The notes under the pieces are model-generated. The model had not been told where the DNA came from and searched no databases. It saw only the letters and a list, made by a program, of their open reading frames with translations. A stretch of DNA of 64,000 bases from contig NC_134654.1 of the NCBI RefSeq assembly GCF_030463565.1, positions 15,330,202 to 15,394,201 of the forward strand. Direction: 5' to 3'. Shown here piece after piece: positions 1-16,072 of the stretch (its first letter is position 1; each line of letters starts with the position of its first letter). Origin of the DNA: Pelecanus crispus (Eukaryota; Chordata; Aves; Pelecaniformes; Pelecanidae). The position numbers and the translations under genes were made by a program.

Positions 1-4032
<4,032 letters not shown>

Positions 4033-4539
4033 CTGTACTTTATGGAAGGGTAGAGGCAGAGAACACTGTGGAAGAGCAGATATGTTGCCCACATGAGTCA
4101 ACATTTTTTGTTGCCACACAGTTTATTGACAAACTTAGAGTGTCACTGAATGTGTGATTTGGGAAGAATCTCAGGTAGTTCTTTGGTTCACCTTCCTGTG
4201 CAAAGCAGGACAAATGCTGGATCAAGTTCCCCAGAACTTTTTCCAGTGAAGTTTTTATTATCACCAAGAATGGAGACTTCTCAGTCCCTCTGCATCCCTG
4301 TTTAATCTCTGACCACCCTGATGCTGAAGTTTTTTTTCCTAATACTTCATCAAAATTTCTATTTCTGCAACATGTGTCTCATCCTTTTCTCTCTGCATAT
4401 CTCAGAAGAGTCTGGCTCTTTCTACTGTATAACCACCCACTTTTTGTTGAAGATAGCAATAAGATAACCACATTTTAATTTTGTGTCCAGAGTGGAGAAA
4501 CCCCACCCTTTCTTCATAAATCATTTGCTGTGACCTGCG

Positions 4540-4900
4540 TTGGAAGCTCTCCACTGGACTCACTCCAGAATGTCAATGTCTTTCTTGTCACCAGGCAGCA
4601 CCAAACTGGACACAGTACTCAGATGTGGGAGCTGAATGCAGGGGAGAAATCAATTCCCTTTATTGGCTGGCTACACTGTTATGAGTCCCTGACAATGTGC
4701 TGTTGGCCTTCATTCCCCCAAAGGCACACTGCTGACACATGCGCACCAGGACGTATCATTCTTTTCTGCAACGATGTTTTCTAGTCAAATAACAGCCAAC
4801 ATATCCTGTTATATGGGGCTATTCCTTCCTACATGCAGGACTTCACACTGTCTTTACTAAAATTCATGAGGTTCTTGTCAGTTCCAGACTGAAGACTTTT
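4540..4900 (-). mobile_element. Decayed CR1 LINE fragment
   Basis: Reads like the reverse complement of the CR1 ORF2 reverse-transcriptase C-terminal region (stretches matching 'ACTGGACACAGTACTC', 'TGTTGGCCTTC' and 'AATTCATGAGGTTC') but with many gaps. It is old and 5' truncated. Confidence 0.65.
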
Positions 4901-5047
4901 GGGAGCCTCCTTAAGGGTAACATCACTCTGTAGCGTATTCATGAGTCCCTAGGTTTGATCTCATCTACTCAGTTCCTGAGGATGCATTCCATTCATCATT
5001 TGAGTTGCTAATGGTGATGATAAATACCAAGCTCCTGGCATTGACAT

Positions 5048-5712
5048 ATCATAGAATTGTAGAATCGTTTAGGTTGGAAAAGACCTTTAAGATCATCAAG
5101 TCCAACCATTAACCTAATAATAACAAGTCCACCACTAAACCATTTAAGGGTCAAGTAATAATTAATTTCATGTTTCCTGGCTTGGTGGCTGGATTATTTT
5201 TAATGAAAGTAAAACTAGAAATCATTAAGGTTGGAAAGGACCTCTAAGATCATCAGTCCAACCATCAACCCAACACCACCATGCCTACTAAACCATGTCC
5301 CAGAGTGCCACATCTACATGTCTTTTGAACACCTTCAGGGATGGTGACTCCACCACCTCTCTGGGCAGCCTGTTCCAATGCTTGAACACTCTTTCTGTGA
5401 AGAAATTTTTCCTAATATCAAATTGAAACCTCCCCTGATGCAACTTGAGGCCATTTCCTCTCATCCTATCACTAACTTCTTGGGAGAAGAGACCAACATC
5501 TACCTCACTACAACCTCCTTTCAGGTAGTTGTAGAGAGCCATAAGGTCTCCCGTCAGCCTCCTCTTCTCCAGACTAAACAATCCCAGTTCTCTCAGCCAC
5601 TCCTCAACTTATTCTCTAGACCCTTCACCAGCTTCATTACCTTTCTCTGGACATGCTCCAGCAACTTAATGTCCTTCTTGTACTGAGGGGCCCAAAACTG
5701 AACACAGTCTTT
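5048..5712 (-). mobile_element. CR1 LINE 3' fragment with composite 3' tail
   Basis: Minus-strand CR1: the ORF2 C-terminus is open at 5288-5581 ([20 protein letters not shown]). Its 3' UTR contains two successive copies of the 'TTGGACT(T)GATGATCTTA..GGTC..TTCCAACCT' end module, at about 5220-5262 and 5068-5110, separated by about 110 bp of unrelated sequence. The same composite tail recurs at 30604-30840. Confidence 0.9.
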
Positions 5713-8097
5713 GACATACAAATACCTCTAGCACTGATGTGTTCTATAACATGATTCAAATTTTGAAAAGTGCCAACTGAAAGATTTGTGTTTCTCTTTA
5801 GATTTCTAGACATCTACATAACTTTGGAAAATGCCTAAGTCAGTTATGCCTTGTCAAGCTGAGCAGGGCAACTTCTCCATTCTTTTCATATTCTGTGTCT
5901 AAGGCCCCCAACCCTTCCTCAAAAAGTTGTTCTTTCCAGTGACATTGATAGGCCCCAGGAGACTAGAGGCTTCACCAGGAAAAATTTAAATTAAAGCGTT
6001 TGTGGAGGAATGCTGCAAGGCTATGGTGATTGAATGCAACATCAATAAAGCACTTGCAATTTTGTAAGCGCAACATTTTAAAAGCATGCTGTAAATGTTT
6101 TGTATCCTTCTGCAAGAAAATATTAAGGAGTGGGTTCCAAAGCAGAACTGAACCATCACAATAAGGAACCATGCCAAAGGACGAGGATGTTCACACCACC
6201 TACTTGGAGTTACCAAACAAAAAAGCCCGCATCAAAAGCCTTGCTTGCCTATACACAAAATAGAGGTAGGTGAGTCTCAAAGGTGGTCTGAGGACTAACT
6301 AGTGCATGTGTTTTACTGGTGCTCTGAATCATTCAATGAAGTTGTTTGCTTCTCATCACAAACTGTTAAAGCAGCCCAGCATCGTAACACCAGTCTTTGA
6401 AATAAGGTGTGCACCTTCTCTCTCTGTGTCACTCAAAGGGGAGTTTTAGGGCCAGAAACACCAAGTGCAGATTCTAAACAACTACACCCTTCCAGCAACT
6501 GCCATCCTGCTTGTCCTCCTGCCATACTGATGAATGCTGCCTTCTTGGTTGCACAGTGGCACACCTCCTCCGGCAGAAAGAAAGGTCCTGTGATGAAGAA
6601 TGCCTTCCAGCCTTGCAGCAAGGGCAATCACCTAAAGCATGAGGTGGGGCAAACCAAACCCCCTCAGGTTAAAGGAAGCTCGGATTCCAGCCTCCTCATT
6701 TTTTAGCACAGATTCTGATTATAAAAGTGGGGGTTAGATGTGTACAACCACTTTCCTGCTGTTGAAATGGTCTGTGAATGTTAGCTCTGCTATCAGCTGT
6801 ACTAGTCAGTGCTAGCTGGCCCCCCTTTGCTTATCAAATTGTGCCCTTTAAGTGTCTTAGACATACAACCAAATCTGTTTCTGGGTTTAAACAGAGAGCT
6901 ATACCCAGGTCTACATTAGAAATAATCCTGGTGTGGACAACAGAAAAATTTCAGTGATCTAAGAAAGTCATATTGGAAATTTCAGAGATCTGTTCTGTAT
7001 GAACAAAATAAGACTTTTTTTTTTCCCCATGTTCCATTGTCCAAGAACTTAAGTGTATAAGTTATAGTTAACTTCCTATTTAATCTCATGCTTAAATTTT
7101 AGTGTAGCTGTCACCTTAAATCAACTGCACTGATATTTCCTTGACAATGGCAGAAATCTGTTGCAAGCGACTTAACTCTGGGAAGTAGTATGTGAGCAAA
7201 TGGTATATAAGGATAGATAATATGGTAAGTTAAAATATTGCATCACCAATTATTTCTTTGCATGCTAATTGTTTGTGAAAACAATTATATGCAAAGTTAG
7301 AAACCTTAGTTCAAGAATTTGCAAATCAAAGCTGGATATCTAAATGCAGTACTGGATTTCCAAGGATATACCACATGTCCAGTAATGGAAAGCACCTGAG
7401 TTCCCAGGAAGTTAGACAAAGAGGCAACTTATTTAGATGTCATGTCGTGACTTTTAGTTACCTAAATAAGCCAAACAAATATTAACATTTTCAACAACTC
7501 CTAGTAGCATGCAGATCCTCCACTTAACTCTGTTTTGTTTCAGAGGAATACCAGTATAACTCTTTTTTTTTTTGTTTGTTTAGTTGGTTAGTTGACTTTT
7601 GCATTTTTACCAAGTTTCCTAGTACGAGGACCACATACAGATTATAACTCTCCAATATAATCTGAAAAGTGTTTTCATACAAATTTTTGGCCAGTATCAT
7701 ATACAGTAATACTTATAATTGGTTACAAACCTTTAAGATTTTGCAATAGTCTGTTCTGTTGGCTGCCTCTATCTATCTGGACTTTGTGCCAGAACAGATC
7801 ATTTACTTCACTGATCCATAATTAAACATGAGGAATCCCCAAGAAGCATTTCCTAGCATGATATCAGTGGCTAGTGGCTTCAAGCACAGCCACTTTGGAA
7901 AGCTTGCTTGCCATGAGCAGCTTACCCAAACATCAACATGCTGTACTTACCATAATCAAGCAGTGGCCAGGAATATATGGGCATACAGCAACTGCCCACA
8001 CAATTTTACAGAACTTTGTCACCACGAAGAAATCTGTTCTACAAAAATCTGCCACGTTTTTGTCTGTCCCTTAAGTGTGAGTAAATTAGTCTCTTAC

Positions 8098-8144
8098 CTC
8101 TTATGATATGAGAAGATGCCTTGCAGGCTGGAAGACGATCAGTG
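8098..8144 (-). other. MYH: Gene B noncoding exon 2 (5' UTR)
   Basis: A 47-bp exon bounded by a TTTTATAG acceptor and a GTAAGA donor, aligned with gene A exon 2 at 55420-55468. Confidence 0.75.
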
Positions 8145-8318
8145 CTATAAAACAGAAATTTTATTAAATTAGTGCTGCACAGAATTCCACAGGCAGGTCA
8201 CAAAGTGAAAATACCAACATGCTTTATCTTACAGTTATTAAATTCTTGCAGACACAGATATGTACACCAGGACAGCAGGGACACTGTCCCTTTCTGCCAG
8301 CCACAGACATGCACTTAC

Positions 8319-8340
8319 CATGAAGTTTTCCCTGGAGACA
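8319..8340 (-). other. MYH: Gene B noncoding exon 1; start approximate
   Basis: The donor GTAAGT at 8318-8313 follows a segment homologous to gene A exon 1. The outer edge is placed 25-30 nt downstream of the TATA box at 8364-8372. Confidence 0.6.
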
Positions 8341-8590
8341 GGACAGCACAGATTCAAGGACTCTTTTATATAGTCTGGTCAGCACATGCTGCAGATGCCT
8401 CCTCTGTCTTTGGGCAAAGTATTTTTGGCAAACCTTGTTTTTGGCAAAGCATTGTCTGGCAAACCGAACGAACAGAAAACTGGAAAGTGATGTTACTAGA
8501 TATAATTAGAAATTTTTGGTGTCTCACTAGCTATGTGAATAAATCTCCTATAAATAATATGAGAAGACTCTTAAGGAGGGAATTTCAGCT
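8341..8590 (-). promoter_or_regulatory. Gene B proximal promoter
   Basis: Minus-strand TATATAAAA at 8364-8372, an E-box CAGATG near 8392, repeated TTTTTGGCAAA motifs near 8409-8450, and a MEF2-type site CTATAAATAA at 8548-8557. The block is collinear with the gene A promoter and also keeps the AAGGAGGGAAT stretch beyond the MEF2 site. Confidence 0.75.
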
Positions 8591-8599
8591 AATGTTCTC

Positions 8600-9749
8600 T
8601 AGAGGGATGAGGGTAACTGCTAATAACTGTAGACCATATATGCTCCATGACTCTGAGCTAAGGGAGCAGGGACAATCATTCACTGGGCAAGCATGGTGAC
8701 ATCTGGGTGCATACCTTAGCCTTTTCTGAGGCCACCATAAATCTGATGACAGCTGTCCTTTTACAGAACTCTCTACTTACAGACCTTAGATATGAGATGT
8801 GGACTTTACTGCTGTCTGTACTGCTTATCTTAATCAGATTATTAAATATTACTCTGCTTCACTTCTTTCAGTTGTAACATAATATAGCACAATGTATCAG
8901 GGACAATAGCCACCTTGAACCAAACTAAGTGTTCATTAAGTTGTAGTCCATCTCTGGATATAAATATAAGGTAACATTCATTTGTGTATCTTCCAATACT
9001 CTGGAAATCTTGAGTTTAGAGATCTATAGGAGGACACATGACTGTGTTCAAGAGCCTTTGCTAGATTTTTGTTCCTTTGATTTAATCACTTTAGTACCAA
9101 TTTTACTTTTTGGCATCCAAAGAGCTGTCTGGCAATGAGATTTATAGTTTAAATTCATTTATTGAAAAATACTTTCTTTACTTTAGTGGTGCTTATTTCC
9201 CTGTCAATCCCTAGTTCTTCCCATAATAGAAAAAATCAATAATCCCTTGCCACATAACAAGGCAAATAGCATGTATCTATTTTATCTCTCCTTGTATGGA
9301 AATCATTATTTAGTTCTCATTAGCTTTGACATTCTCCCCTATAATTTTCTAGTTCTACCTTCTCTCTCTCAAGGTCTGATGACATGCAGTGTTAATACTG
9401 CACCTCCATAGATCTGAACATTGTCCATCACTATGTTTGATAGTTAGGGTTTCTTCTCTTACGTACATTGTATTTATCAAGATTTTTTTTCCCAGTGTAA
9501 GTATCGCAAAATTCTTTCACAGCTCTTCTCAGACTGCCTTTTGTCACTGAAAATAATTTTGTGTCATCAAGGACATTCTTGAAATGCCTAGACATGCTTT
9601 TTCAAGGCCGGAAGTATTTCATCCTTAGCTGACAGAGCTCTAATATGTAAGACTCAAATATGTGAAACTCCATGCGTAATGACAGGTAATTTTACCATTT
9701 GCCTTTATTGAGGCACATGGTCAGGATGGAGTAATAATTCAGGTAATGA
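8600..9749. other. Sequence upstream of gene B, unassigned
   Basis: AT-rich sequence between the gene B promoter block and the split CR1. No coding potential, repeat or RNA gene is recognised. Confidence 0.6.
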
Positions 9750-11186
9750 AAATGCCAGGAGGACTGCATGGATGAATAACGAGCTCATGGCAAAACTCAA
9801 GACACAAAAAGGCAGCACAGAGAGGGTGAAAGCAAGGACAGGTAACCTGGGATGAATACAGAGACACTGTCTGAGCATGCATGGATGAGATTAGGAAAGC
9901 CAAAGCCCAAAAGGGACTGAATCTGGCCAAAGATGTCAAAGACAGCAAGGGCTTCTGTAAGTACATAGGTGACAAAAGAAAGATTAGGGAAAATGTGGGC
10001 CCATTGCTGAAGGGGTCGGGGGCCCTGGTGACACAGGACATGGAAAAGGCTGAGGTACTCAATGCTGCTAACAAGACCTTCAGGAATTCTAGGTCCCAGA
10101 GAGCAGGGAGAAAGTCTGGAGCAAGGCAGACATACCCTTGGTGGAAGAGGATCAGGTCAGGGAATACTTAAGCAAACTGGACATAAAAAAGTCCATGGGC
10201 CCTGAAGGGATACACCCACAAGTTCCAAGGGAGATGGCTGGTGTCATTGTGAGGTCACTCTTGATAATCTTTGATCAATTATGGCGATTAGCAGAAGTGC
10301 CTGAAGGCTGGAGGAAAGCAAATGTCACTCCTATCTTCAAGAAGGGCAAGAAGGAGGGCCCAGAGAAATACAGGTCAGTCAGCCTCACCTTGATCCTTGG
10401 GAAGGTGTTGGAGCAACAAATCCTGGAAATAATTTCTAGGCACCTGAAGGACAAGAATATCCTCAGGAGTAGTCAGCATGGCTTCACCAAGGAGAAGTTA
10501 TGCTTGATCAACCTTATCACCTTCTATGATGAAGGTGATATGACTGGCCTGGTAGATGAGAACAGAGCAGTGGATATTGTCAGCCTTGACTTCAGGAAGG
10601 CCTTTGACACTTTCTCCCATGAGATTCTTGTAGAGGATCTGTTGAAGTGTGGGCTGGATGAACAGACAATGAGGTGGATTGAAAACTGGCTAAATGACCA
10701 GGCTCAGAGGGTGATGAAGAGTGGCACAAAGTCTAGTTGGAGATCAATAATTCGTGGTGTACCCTAGGGGTCAATACTAGGTCCAGTCCTGTTTAACATC
10801 TTCATTAATGATCGAGATGATGGGGCAGAGTGCACCCTCAGCAAGTTTACTGGTGACACAAAACTGGGAGGAGTGGCTGATATGCCAGAGGGTCAGGCTG
10901 CCATCCAGAGGGACCTTGACAGGCTGCAGAAATGGGCTGACAGGAGCCTTATGCAGTTCAACAAGGAGCCTGCCACCTGCAGAGGAGGAACAGCCCCAGG
11001 TGCCAATATTTTCCAGCGGTGACCCAGCTGAAAAGCAGTTTTGCCGAAAAGGACGTGGGGGTCCTGGTGGACACCAAGCTGAACATGAGCCAATAATGTG
11101 GCCTTGTTGCAAAGAAGGCTGACAGTGTCCTAGGCTGCATTAGGAGGAATGTTGTCAGCAGGTTGAGAGAAATGATCCTGCCCTTC
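9750..11186 (+). mobile_element. CR1 LINE, left part (split by the ERV)
   Basis: Plus-strand CR1 ORF2 with the linker before the reverse transcriptase at 9881-10130 and the reverse transcriptase proper at 10138-10990. Recognisable motifs are SLDFRKAFDT near 10585 and the [11 protein letters not shown] segment near 10780; a stop (TAG at 10765) precedes that segment. The usual ADD catalytic motif reads TGD near 10850, and frames break after 10970. It stops at the ERV left end; the remainder resumes at 21545 in the same orientation. Confidence 0.92.
11182..11186. repeat. ERV target-site duplication, left copy
   Basis: CCTTC immediately before the element. The partner TCTTC follows the right end at 21545-21549, with one transition between them. 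Confidence 0.65.
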
Positions 11187-11668
11187 TGTTGCATCAAGAG
11201 AGGCTTTGGAAGGTACCCAATTTATCATTATAAGTCCGGTCACGTTCAGTACACTGAACTATCATGATTACGGATTCACAAATAACGTAGGCACCTTTTG
11301 TCTAGTCTTGCTGCATGAACTATCATGGCCACACTTAAAGCGTCTGGTCGCGTTCAATGACCACTATCATGGCTAGACCAATAAATCAAAGCAATTTATT
11401 AAAGCAACAGACACACAGGTTCCTTGGATTACCGGTGATAAATTCACTGACTGCAAGGCACATGTAAATACCAAAGCTTTGTATAATACAGATGCATCAA
11501 AAGACATAAAAGTGACTCTATAGAAGTTTCTAAGTTTCCCAGGGAGGCACTTGGTATAACCAAGTGTTAGATTCTTACCCAAAGGCATCCTGATGCGGGG
11601 GAAGAGAGGCTCAGCCCGTCGACTGATCCCAGAGGTCAGAGTAGTACACGGTGGTATCTTCCCCAACA
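11187..11668 (-). repeat. ERV 3' LTR (482 bp)
   Basis: On the minus strand it begins TGTTGGGG right after a polypurine tract and ends GATGCAACA at the target duplication, so it has TGTTG/CAACA inverted tips. AATAAA lies at about 11390-11395, near the R region. The distal 223 bp (11187-11409) recur inverted at 21322-21544. That part contains three ACTATCA(C/T)G motifs and the near-palindrome GTTCAGTACACTGAAC. Confidence 0.8.
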
Positions 11669-11682
11669 TCCCCTCTCTCTTT
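11669..11682 (-). other. ERV polypurine tract
   Basis: Minus strand AAAGAGAGAGGGGA directly abutting the TG that opens the 3' LTR. This is where plus-strand DNA synthesis starts in retroviruses. Its position fixes the left LTR as normally oriented. Confidence 0.7.
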
Positions 11683-12293
11683 AGGCTAATTTATATTATT
11701 TTTTTACTTTTCAGGTGGAGCTTGAGGGACTCTAGTCATACATACTTTGTTACAATTGGTGTAAAGTTTTCTCGCTTCGTTTTAAAGGTATAGGCTCAGA
11801 AAAACTCAGAGCGCAGGCTCAGTGAGGAGTGGTCTCACCTTGGAGATGGGTAGGTTTTGGGATGGAGGTGTGTTTTGGTATTATAGTGATATTATAATGA
11901 GCAAAGTTTACCAAAAGGACAGCATTTTGTCAACATCATGACAGTTTGTTGACTCAGGGTATCACTTATGCAGCTTACCAGTGCCGTGGTGCCCCTCCGA
12001 GTTCCCTTATTGCAGGGCTTGGCCGTGATGTCTCCACACCACTCCATCCCTGGGGCAGTTCCTCTTAGAATCAGCACACCAGGCTCCCCTGGGTTGCGAC
12101 ATCCAAGATTACAGGCTCAGGGAACTTCCAATTCCAGCTGCATACCACCTGGGCAGCTTCTTCAATGCTGTGTTTTTCTTGAAATCGTAAATCTAAGTTT
12201 AATGTCTAAGTCATCTCCAGCAATTACTCCACATAATCCACCCCATGACTATAGTCACTCAAGCTTCACGATATTTGGAATGTATTGGGTGCA
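11683..12293 (-). other. ERV region between env and the polypurine tract
   Basis: About 600 bp downstream of the env stop without a recognisable gene. Only short open frames occur (for example 11892-12077). It could be 3' untranslated sequence or a decayed accessory region; nothing supports a function. Confidence 0.5.
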
Positions 12294-13037
12294 TCACATG
12301 TTTTTGTAGTGAGGATCGTCAAGTATATACACATCTTGTGGGGATACTAGATGAGACAAATGTTTCATCATAATCCAAAGCTTAAAATATAAAGCAATGG
12401 TTAAAATGAGACACGATACAGCAAGTATTAGTAAAACGACTACAGGGTGAAGCATCCTATTTAGAACTCCTGTTGTGGTTGGTGACCATCCAAATAGAGT
12501 ATCCCACCAGTGGTGTTCTCCGTCTTTCTTCACTCTTTCCAAAACATGGTATATCTCCTCAGCATCCTGATGAACAGTGATGAGAGTTCTGTGTCCATTT
12601 TTTTAGATGTGTTTTAGCAGTTGGTCCAGGTCATCGTGTTGCAACAGTTTCCTCACCAATGTGAGATTCATTCCAATAGGAGTAGGTAGTAAATCGATAA
12701 TGTATAGTTAGATCATAGCAGTTCATAAGACGTAACAGGAGCTGATAATTGAAGTCACATCCTACAATTTTAGTAAAGTTGCAAACACAAATATTTGAGT
12801 AATTGCTCATATCTACACTAATGTCATCTACTAATAAAAAATCATAAAGGGTTCTCATACAAACATATCCTTTCCCAATATATACTAGTACAGTTTCAGG
12901 GGCTTCATTGGGTTGTATTTCAAAATGACAAACATTTCGTTCAGTGTCAAGACAAATGTCCTGAGCTTTGATGGTATTACTCTCACAAATGAATCCTTGC
13001 TGTTCGCGTACAATGCATGCATTGACATCAACAGTTT
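12294..13037 (-). pseudogene. ERV envelope transmembrane subunit, C-terminal part
   Basis: Resumes on the other side of the CR1. A Cys-rich ectodomain stretch (about 13030-12760) comes first, then a frame change near 12650 and a stop near 12605. The last open frame at 12294-12542 has a hydrophobic anchor (VVVLLILAVSCLILTIALYF) and a cytoplasmic tail of about 28 residues. A retroviral Env with its usual membrane anchor, broken by insertion and frame changes. Confidence 0.75.
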
Positions 13038-14258
13038 GTCATAGAATCATAGAATCATAGAATCATAGAATCATCTAGGTTGGAAAAGACCTTTAAGATC
13101 ATCCAGTCCAACCATTAACCTACACTACCAAGCCCACTCTAGACTAATCAAGGGTAGACCAGACTAAACCATATCCCGAAGTGCCACATCTACCCGTTTT
13201 TTAAACGCCTCCAGGGATGGGGACTCCACCACCTCTCTGGGCAGCCTGTTCCAATGCCTGACCACCCTTTCCGTAAAGAAATTTTTCCTAATTTCCAGTC
13301 TAAACCTCCCCTGGCACAGCTTAAGCCCATTTCCTCTTGTCCTATCGCTAGCTACTTGGGAGAAGAGACCAACACCCACCTCACTACAACCTCCTTTCAG
13401 GTAGTTGTAGAGAGCGATAAGGTCTCCCCTCAGCCTCCTCTTTTCCAGGCTAAACAACCCCAGTTCCCTCAGCCGCTCCTCATAAGACTTGTTCTCCAGA
13501 CCCTTCACCAGCTTCGTTGCCCGCCTCTGAACACGCTCCAGCACCTCAATGTCTTTCTTGTAGTGAGGGGCCCAAAACTGGACACAGTATTCCAGGTGCG
13601 GCCTCACCAGCGCCGAGTACAGGGGGACAATCACCTCCCTGCTCCTGCTGGCCACACTATTCCTGATACAAGCCAGGATGCTGTTGGCCTTCTTGGCCAC
13701 CTGGGCACACTGCTGGCTCATGTTCAGCCGGCTATCTACTAACACCCCCAGGTCCTTTTCGGCCAGGCAGCTTTCCAGCCACTCCTCCCCAAGCCTGTAG
13801 CGTTGCATGGGGTTGTTGTGACCGAAGTGCAGGACCCGGCACTTGGCCTTGTTGAACCTCATACAGTTGGCCACGGCCCATCGATCCAGTCTGTCCAGGT
13901 CCCTCTGCAGGGCCATCCTACCCTCGAGCAGATCGACACTCCCACCCAATTTGGTGTCGTCTGCAAACTTACTGAGGGTGCACTCGATCCCCTCATCCAG
14001 ATCATTGATAAAGATATTGAACAAGACTGGCCCTAAAACAGAGCCCTGGGGAACACCGCTCGTGACCGGCCGCCAACTGGACTTAACACCATTTATCACT
14101 ACTCTCTGGGCTCGGCCACCCAACCAGTTCTTTACCCAGCAAAGAGTATGCCTGTCTAAGCCGTGAGCTGCCAGCTTCCCGAGAGGGATATTATGCGAGA
14201 CGGTGTCAAAAGCTTTGCTAAAGTCGAGGTAGATGACATTGTCATTTGTTTCCATTTC
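13038..14258 (-). mobile_element. CR1 LINE inserted in ERV env, with long open ORF2 part
   Basis: 5'-truncated CR1 with 363 uninterrupted codons at 13164-14255: reverse-transcriptase motifs [24 protein letters not shown] and FADDTKL, then the C-terminal domain ending RDMV. The 3' tail is four copies of the 10-mer ATAGAATC(AT) near 13039-13074. The intact frame shows it is younger than the ERV it sits in. Confidence 0.95.
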
Positions 14259-15064
14259 GTTGGGCCCACACTCTATGCTCTAAAGGATAGAGTATGGTAC
14301 CATTGTGATTCAACCCTAACGCAATGATTGGGTATATGGTGTATACCGAAGCATCGTGTATTGTTAAGAAAAAAGCTGTGGCTTTGCCATCAGTAGGGTT
14401 ATGGGTGAAATTAACTGGATACCACAAGGACTGGAATTTTCTCTCAAATTCAGTTGCATTATCCCAAATGACCTTTCGGATTTCAGTGGGCAAGGTGCCT
14501 TCCTCACCTTCCCGTATTATTGCAACTACTATAGATTGCATCCACAGTTGAGTTTGGATACAACTAAGAGCTAGAGAAACATTATTTTGGGCAGTGCCGA
14601 GTACCTCTGCAATCAACTGGTGGTCTTTCTTATTTACCTCTCCCCACTGAGGCAGCATGTCTGATAAGAGCCATTGGTTAGTTCCTAGAGCTGAAAGAGA
14701 AGATTGTAAGGGGTGTTTCAGTGCACTTAAGTCACTGGTTACTGTGGCTAATTCATTAGCAAGTATTTCAGCATCTATGCTGTTTAGGAATCCTAGTCCT
14801 GTTCCTAAGGCACCAGTCACATCTCTCCTTGATTGTTCAGGAGAGATGGGAGTCCGTTTGCATAACCATGCTGACCATCCTGCATAAGATGTATTCGGGA
14901 ATGGTGAGCAGGTAGGTTTAATTGCAGAGATATTAATCTGCACTGCTAATTCCACTCGTCTGAAGGAGTATGACGGATTAAACACCATTTGTTGCTGACC
15001 CGTATTTTTAATTATGTAAGGGCCTGCATTGAAGATGAAAGGAGTTAGACTAATGGGAGGCCGA
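14259..15064 (-). pseudogene. ERV envelope transmembrane subunit, N-terminal part
   Basis: Open frame reaching the inserted CR1. After a short surface-like part it shows an Ala/Gly-rich fusion-peptide-like stretch (VTGALGTGLGFLNSI near 14820), then a heptad-like helix and a single Cys in SCIQTQLW. No clear R-x-K/R-R cleavage site and no CX6CC motif of gamma-type Env are visible. It is interrupted at about 14258 by the CR1. Confidence 0.72.
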
Positions 15065-15938
15065 GTCGGTACATTTCCAGAATCATAGGTTTGGTATAGG
15101 TGAGATTATACCAACAATCCGAATTGAGTTCAGTTATTTTGTAACAATCGGTATTATAATTTTTTGGTCTGGAAGAGTCAGTGTAGATTGTTTTAATTTC
15201 AGTCGGCCGACGGTAAGTAGATCCATTAGTCACTCGGCAGCCAATTTGTATTGTCTGTCCTGGGATGGCCTGAAGTTTAGCCATCTGAAGAGAGTTATCC
15301 CAACTCCACTCATCTCTGGAATATACCTCATTTCCATGTATAACTAGAGTGGATAAGTTTAAGTTCCTTTTGTTTTGTAGTGTTCCAAAGCTTGCACTAT
15401 ATTGTGACAATGCATGGCTCCAAGGATCATCATGTTCAATCATGTCTATTTTGAACTGGAATGACATCCCTGTACAGTGTTGTTTTGACAGCCCTGGCCC
15501 TTTACAGTGTTGTTGCCATATACAAGCCACAACAGTGGGCTTTACCAGAGTAAAATTGTACCAGCAATCCCACTTGTCAGTGGCACAAGACTTTTCTGTT
15601 ATTGGATCTCCGGAAGCGTTGGATATTATCATGAATGTGACTTTTTCATGGGCTGATCCGTTGATCATTCTACACCCTACTTGGATTTTTTCTCCTGCTT
15701 TTCCCTTCAGGAGTGGAAGCCATCTACTGTCCCAGCCCCACTTGTGCTTTGAGAATACCTTGGCTCCATGCATAACTACAGTAGCTATGTTTAAATTTTC
15801 TTTGGTGGCACATGTTCCCATAATTCCAGTGTATTGAATATGGGCTTGGGACCACGGCCATCCTGGGTCTTCTTGGCTACACATCAAAGGGAGTTGTATT
15901 AGAATCAAAATGAAACCCCACATCATATTTTCATGCAT
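15045..15938 (-). pseudogene. ERV envelope surface subunit with internal tandem duplication
   Basis: Open for 297 codons from a Met followed by a hydrophobic signal-peptide-like stretch (GFILILIQLPL). Two homologous segments of about 130 residues follow each other (about residues 24-150 and 170-290). Each shows a DP..PW/DPW start, KxNLNxxTxVxHGxxV, a WGWDS/WSWDN motif, IQ(V/I)GCR(M/V)xNGS and DCWYN(F/L)T. Many N-x-S/T sites are present. The frame breaks near 15065 by a 1-nt-type shift, after which the env frame continues in the next segment. It is not a functional gene. Confidence 0.78.
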
Positions 15939-16072
15939 TCACAAAATCAACAATCATAATATACAATGGATTCAGCAGTATGCCAGGGCATCCACTTCAG
16001 TCGGAGTCTTCTTTGAAATTCCTGTGAACACAAAAAGAAACAAATGTGCTCGGTTGTATTTAATCAGCAGGG

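Larger units (their letters stand above)
4033..8097 (-). other. Gene B intron 2, with two CR1 copies
   Basis: Large intron between the noncoding exon 2 and the ATG exon. It holds a decayed CR1 at about 4540-4900 and a second CR1 at 5048-5712. From 5713 to 8097 I see only AT-rich single-copy-looking sequence with short open frames of no recognisable family. Confidence 0.65.

Noticed and set aside
8172..8699. 175-codon plus-strand open frame over the gene B promoter
   Set aside because: It overlaps conserved promoter and noncoding exon 1 on the other strand; no protein-like features.
11187..11409. Taking the 223-bp segment itself as the whole LTR, with the left copy inverted
   Set aside because: The polypurine tract followed by TGTTGGGG at 11668 fits a 482-bp LTR better, and AATAAA would then sit sensibly near R. 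I keep this as a weaker alternative, partly because of a faint similarity between 11410-11450 and the start of the gag-like ORF.
13038..13074. Four regular 10-bp repeats considered as a CRISPR-like or satellite array
   Set aside because: This is the standard tail microsatellite of a CR1 element.
13254..13742. Plus-strand 162-codon frame within the env CR1
   Set aside because: Antisense shadow of the CR1 ORF2.
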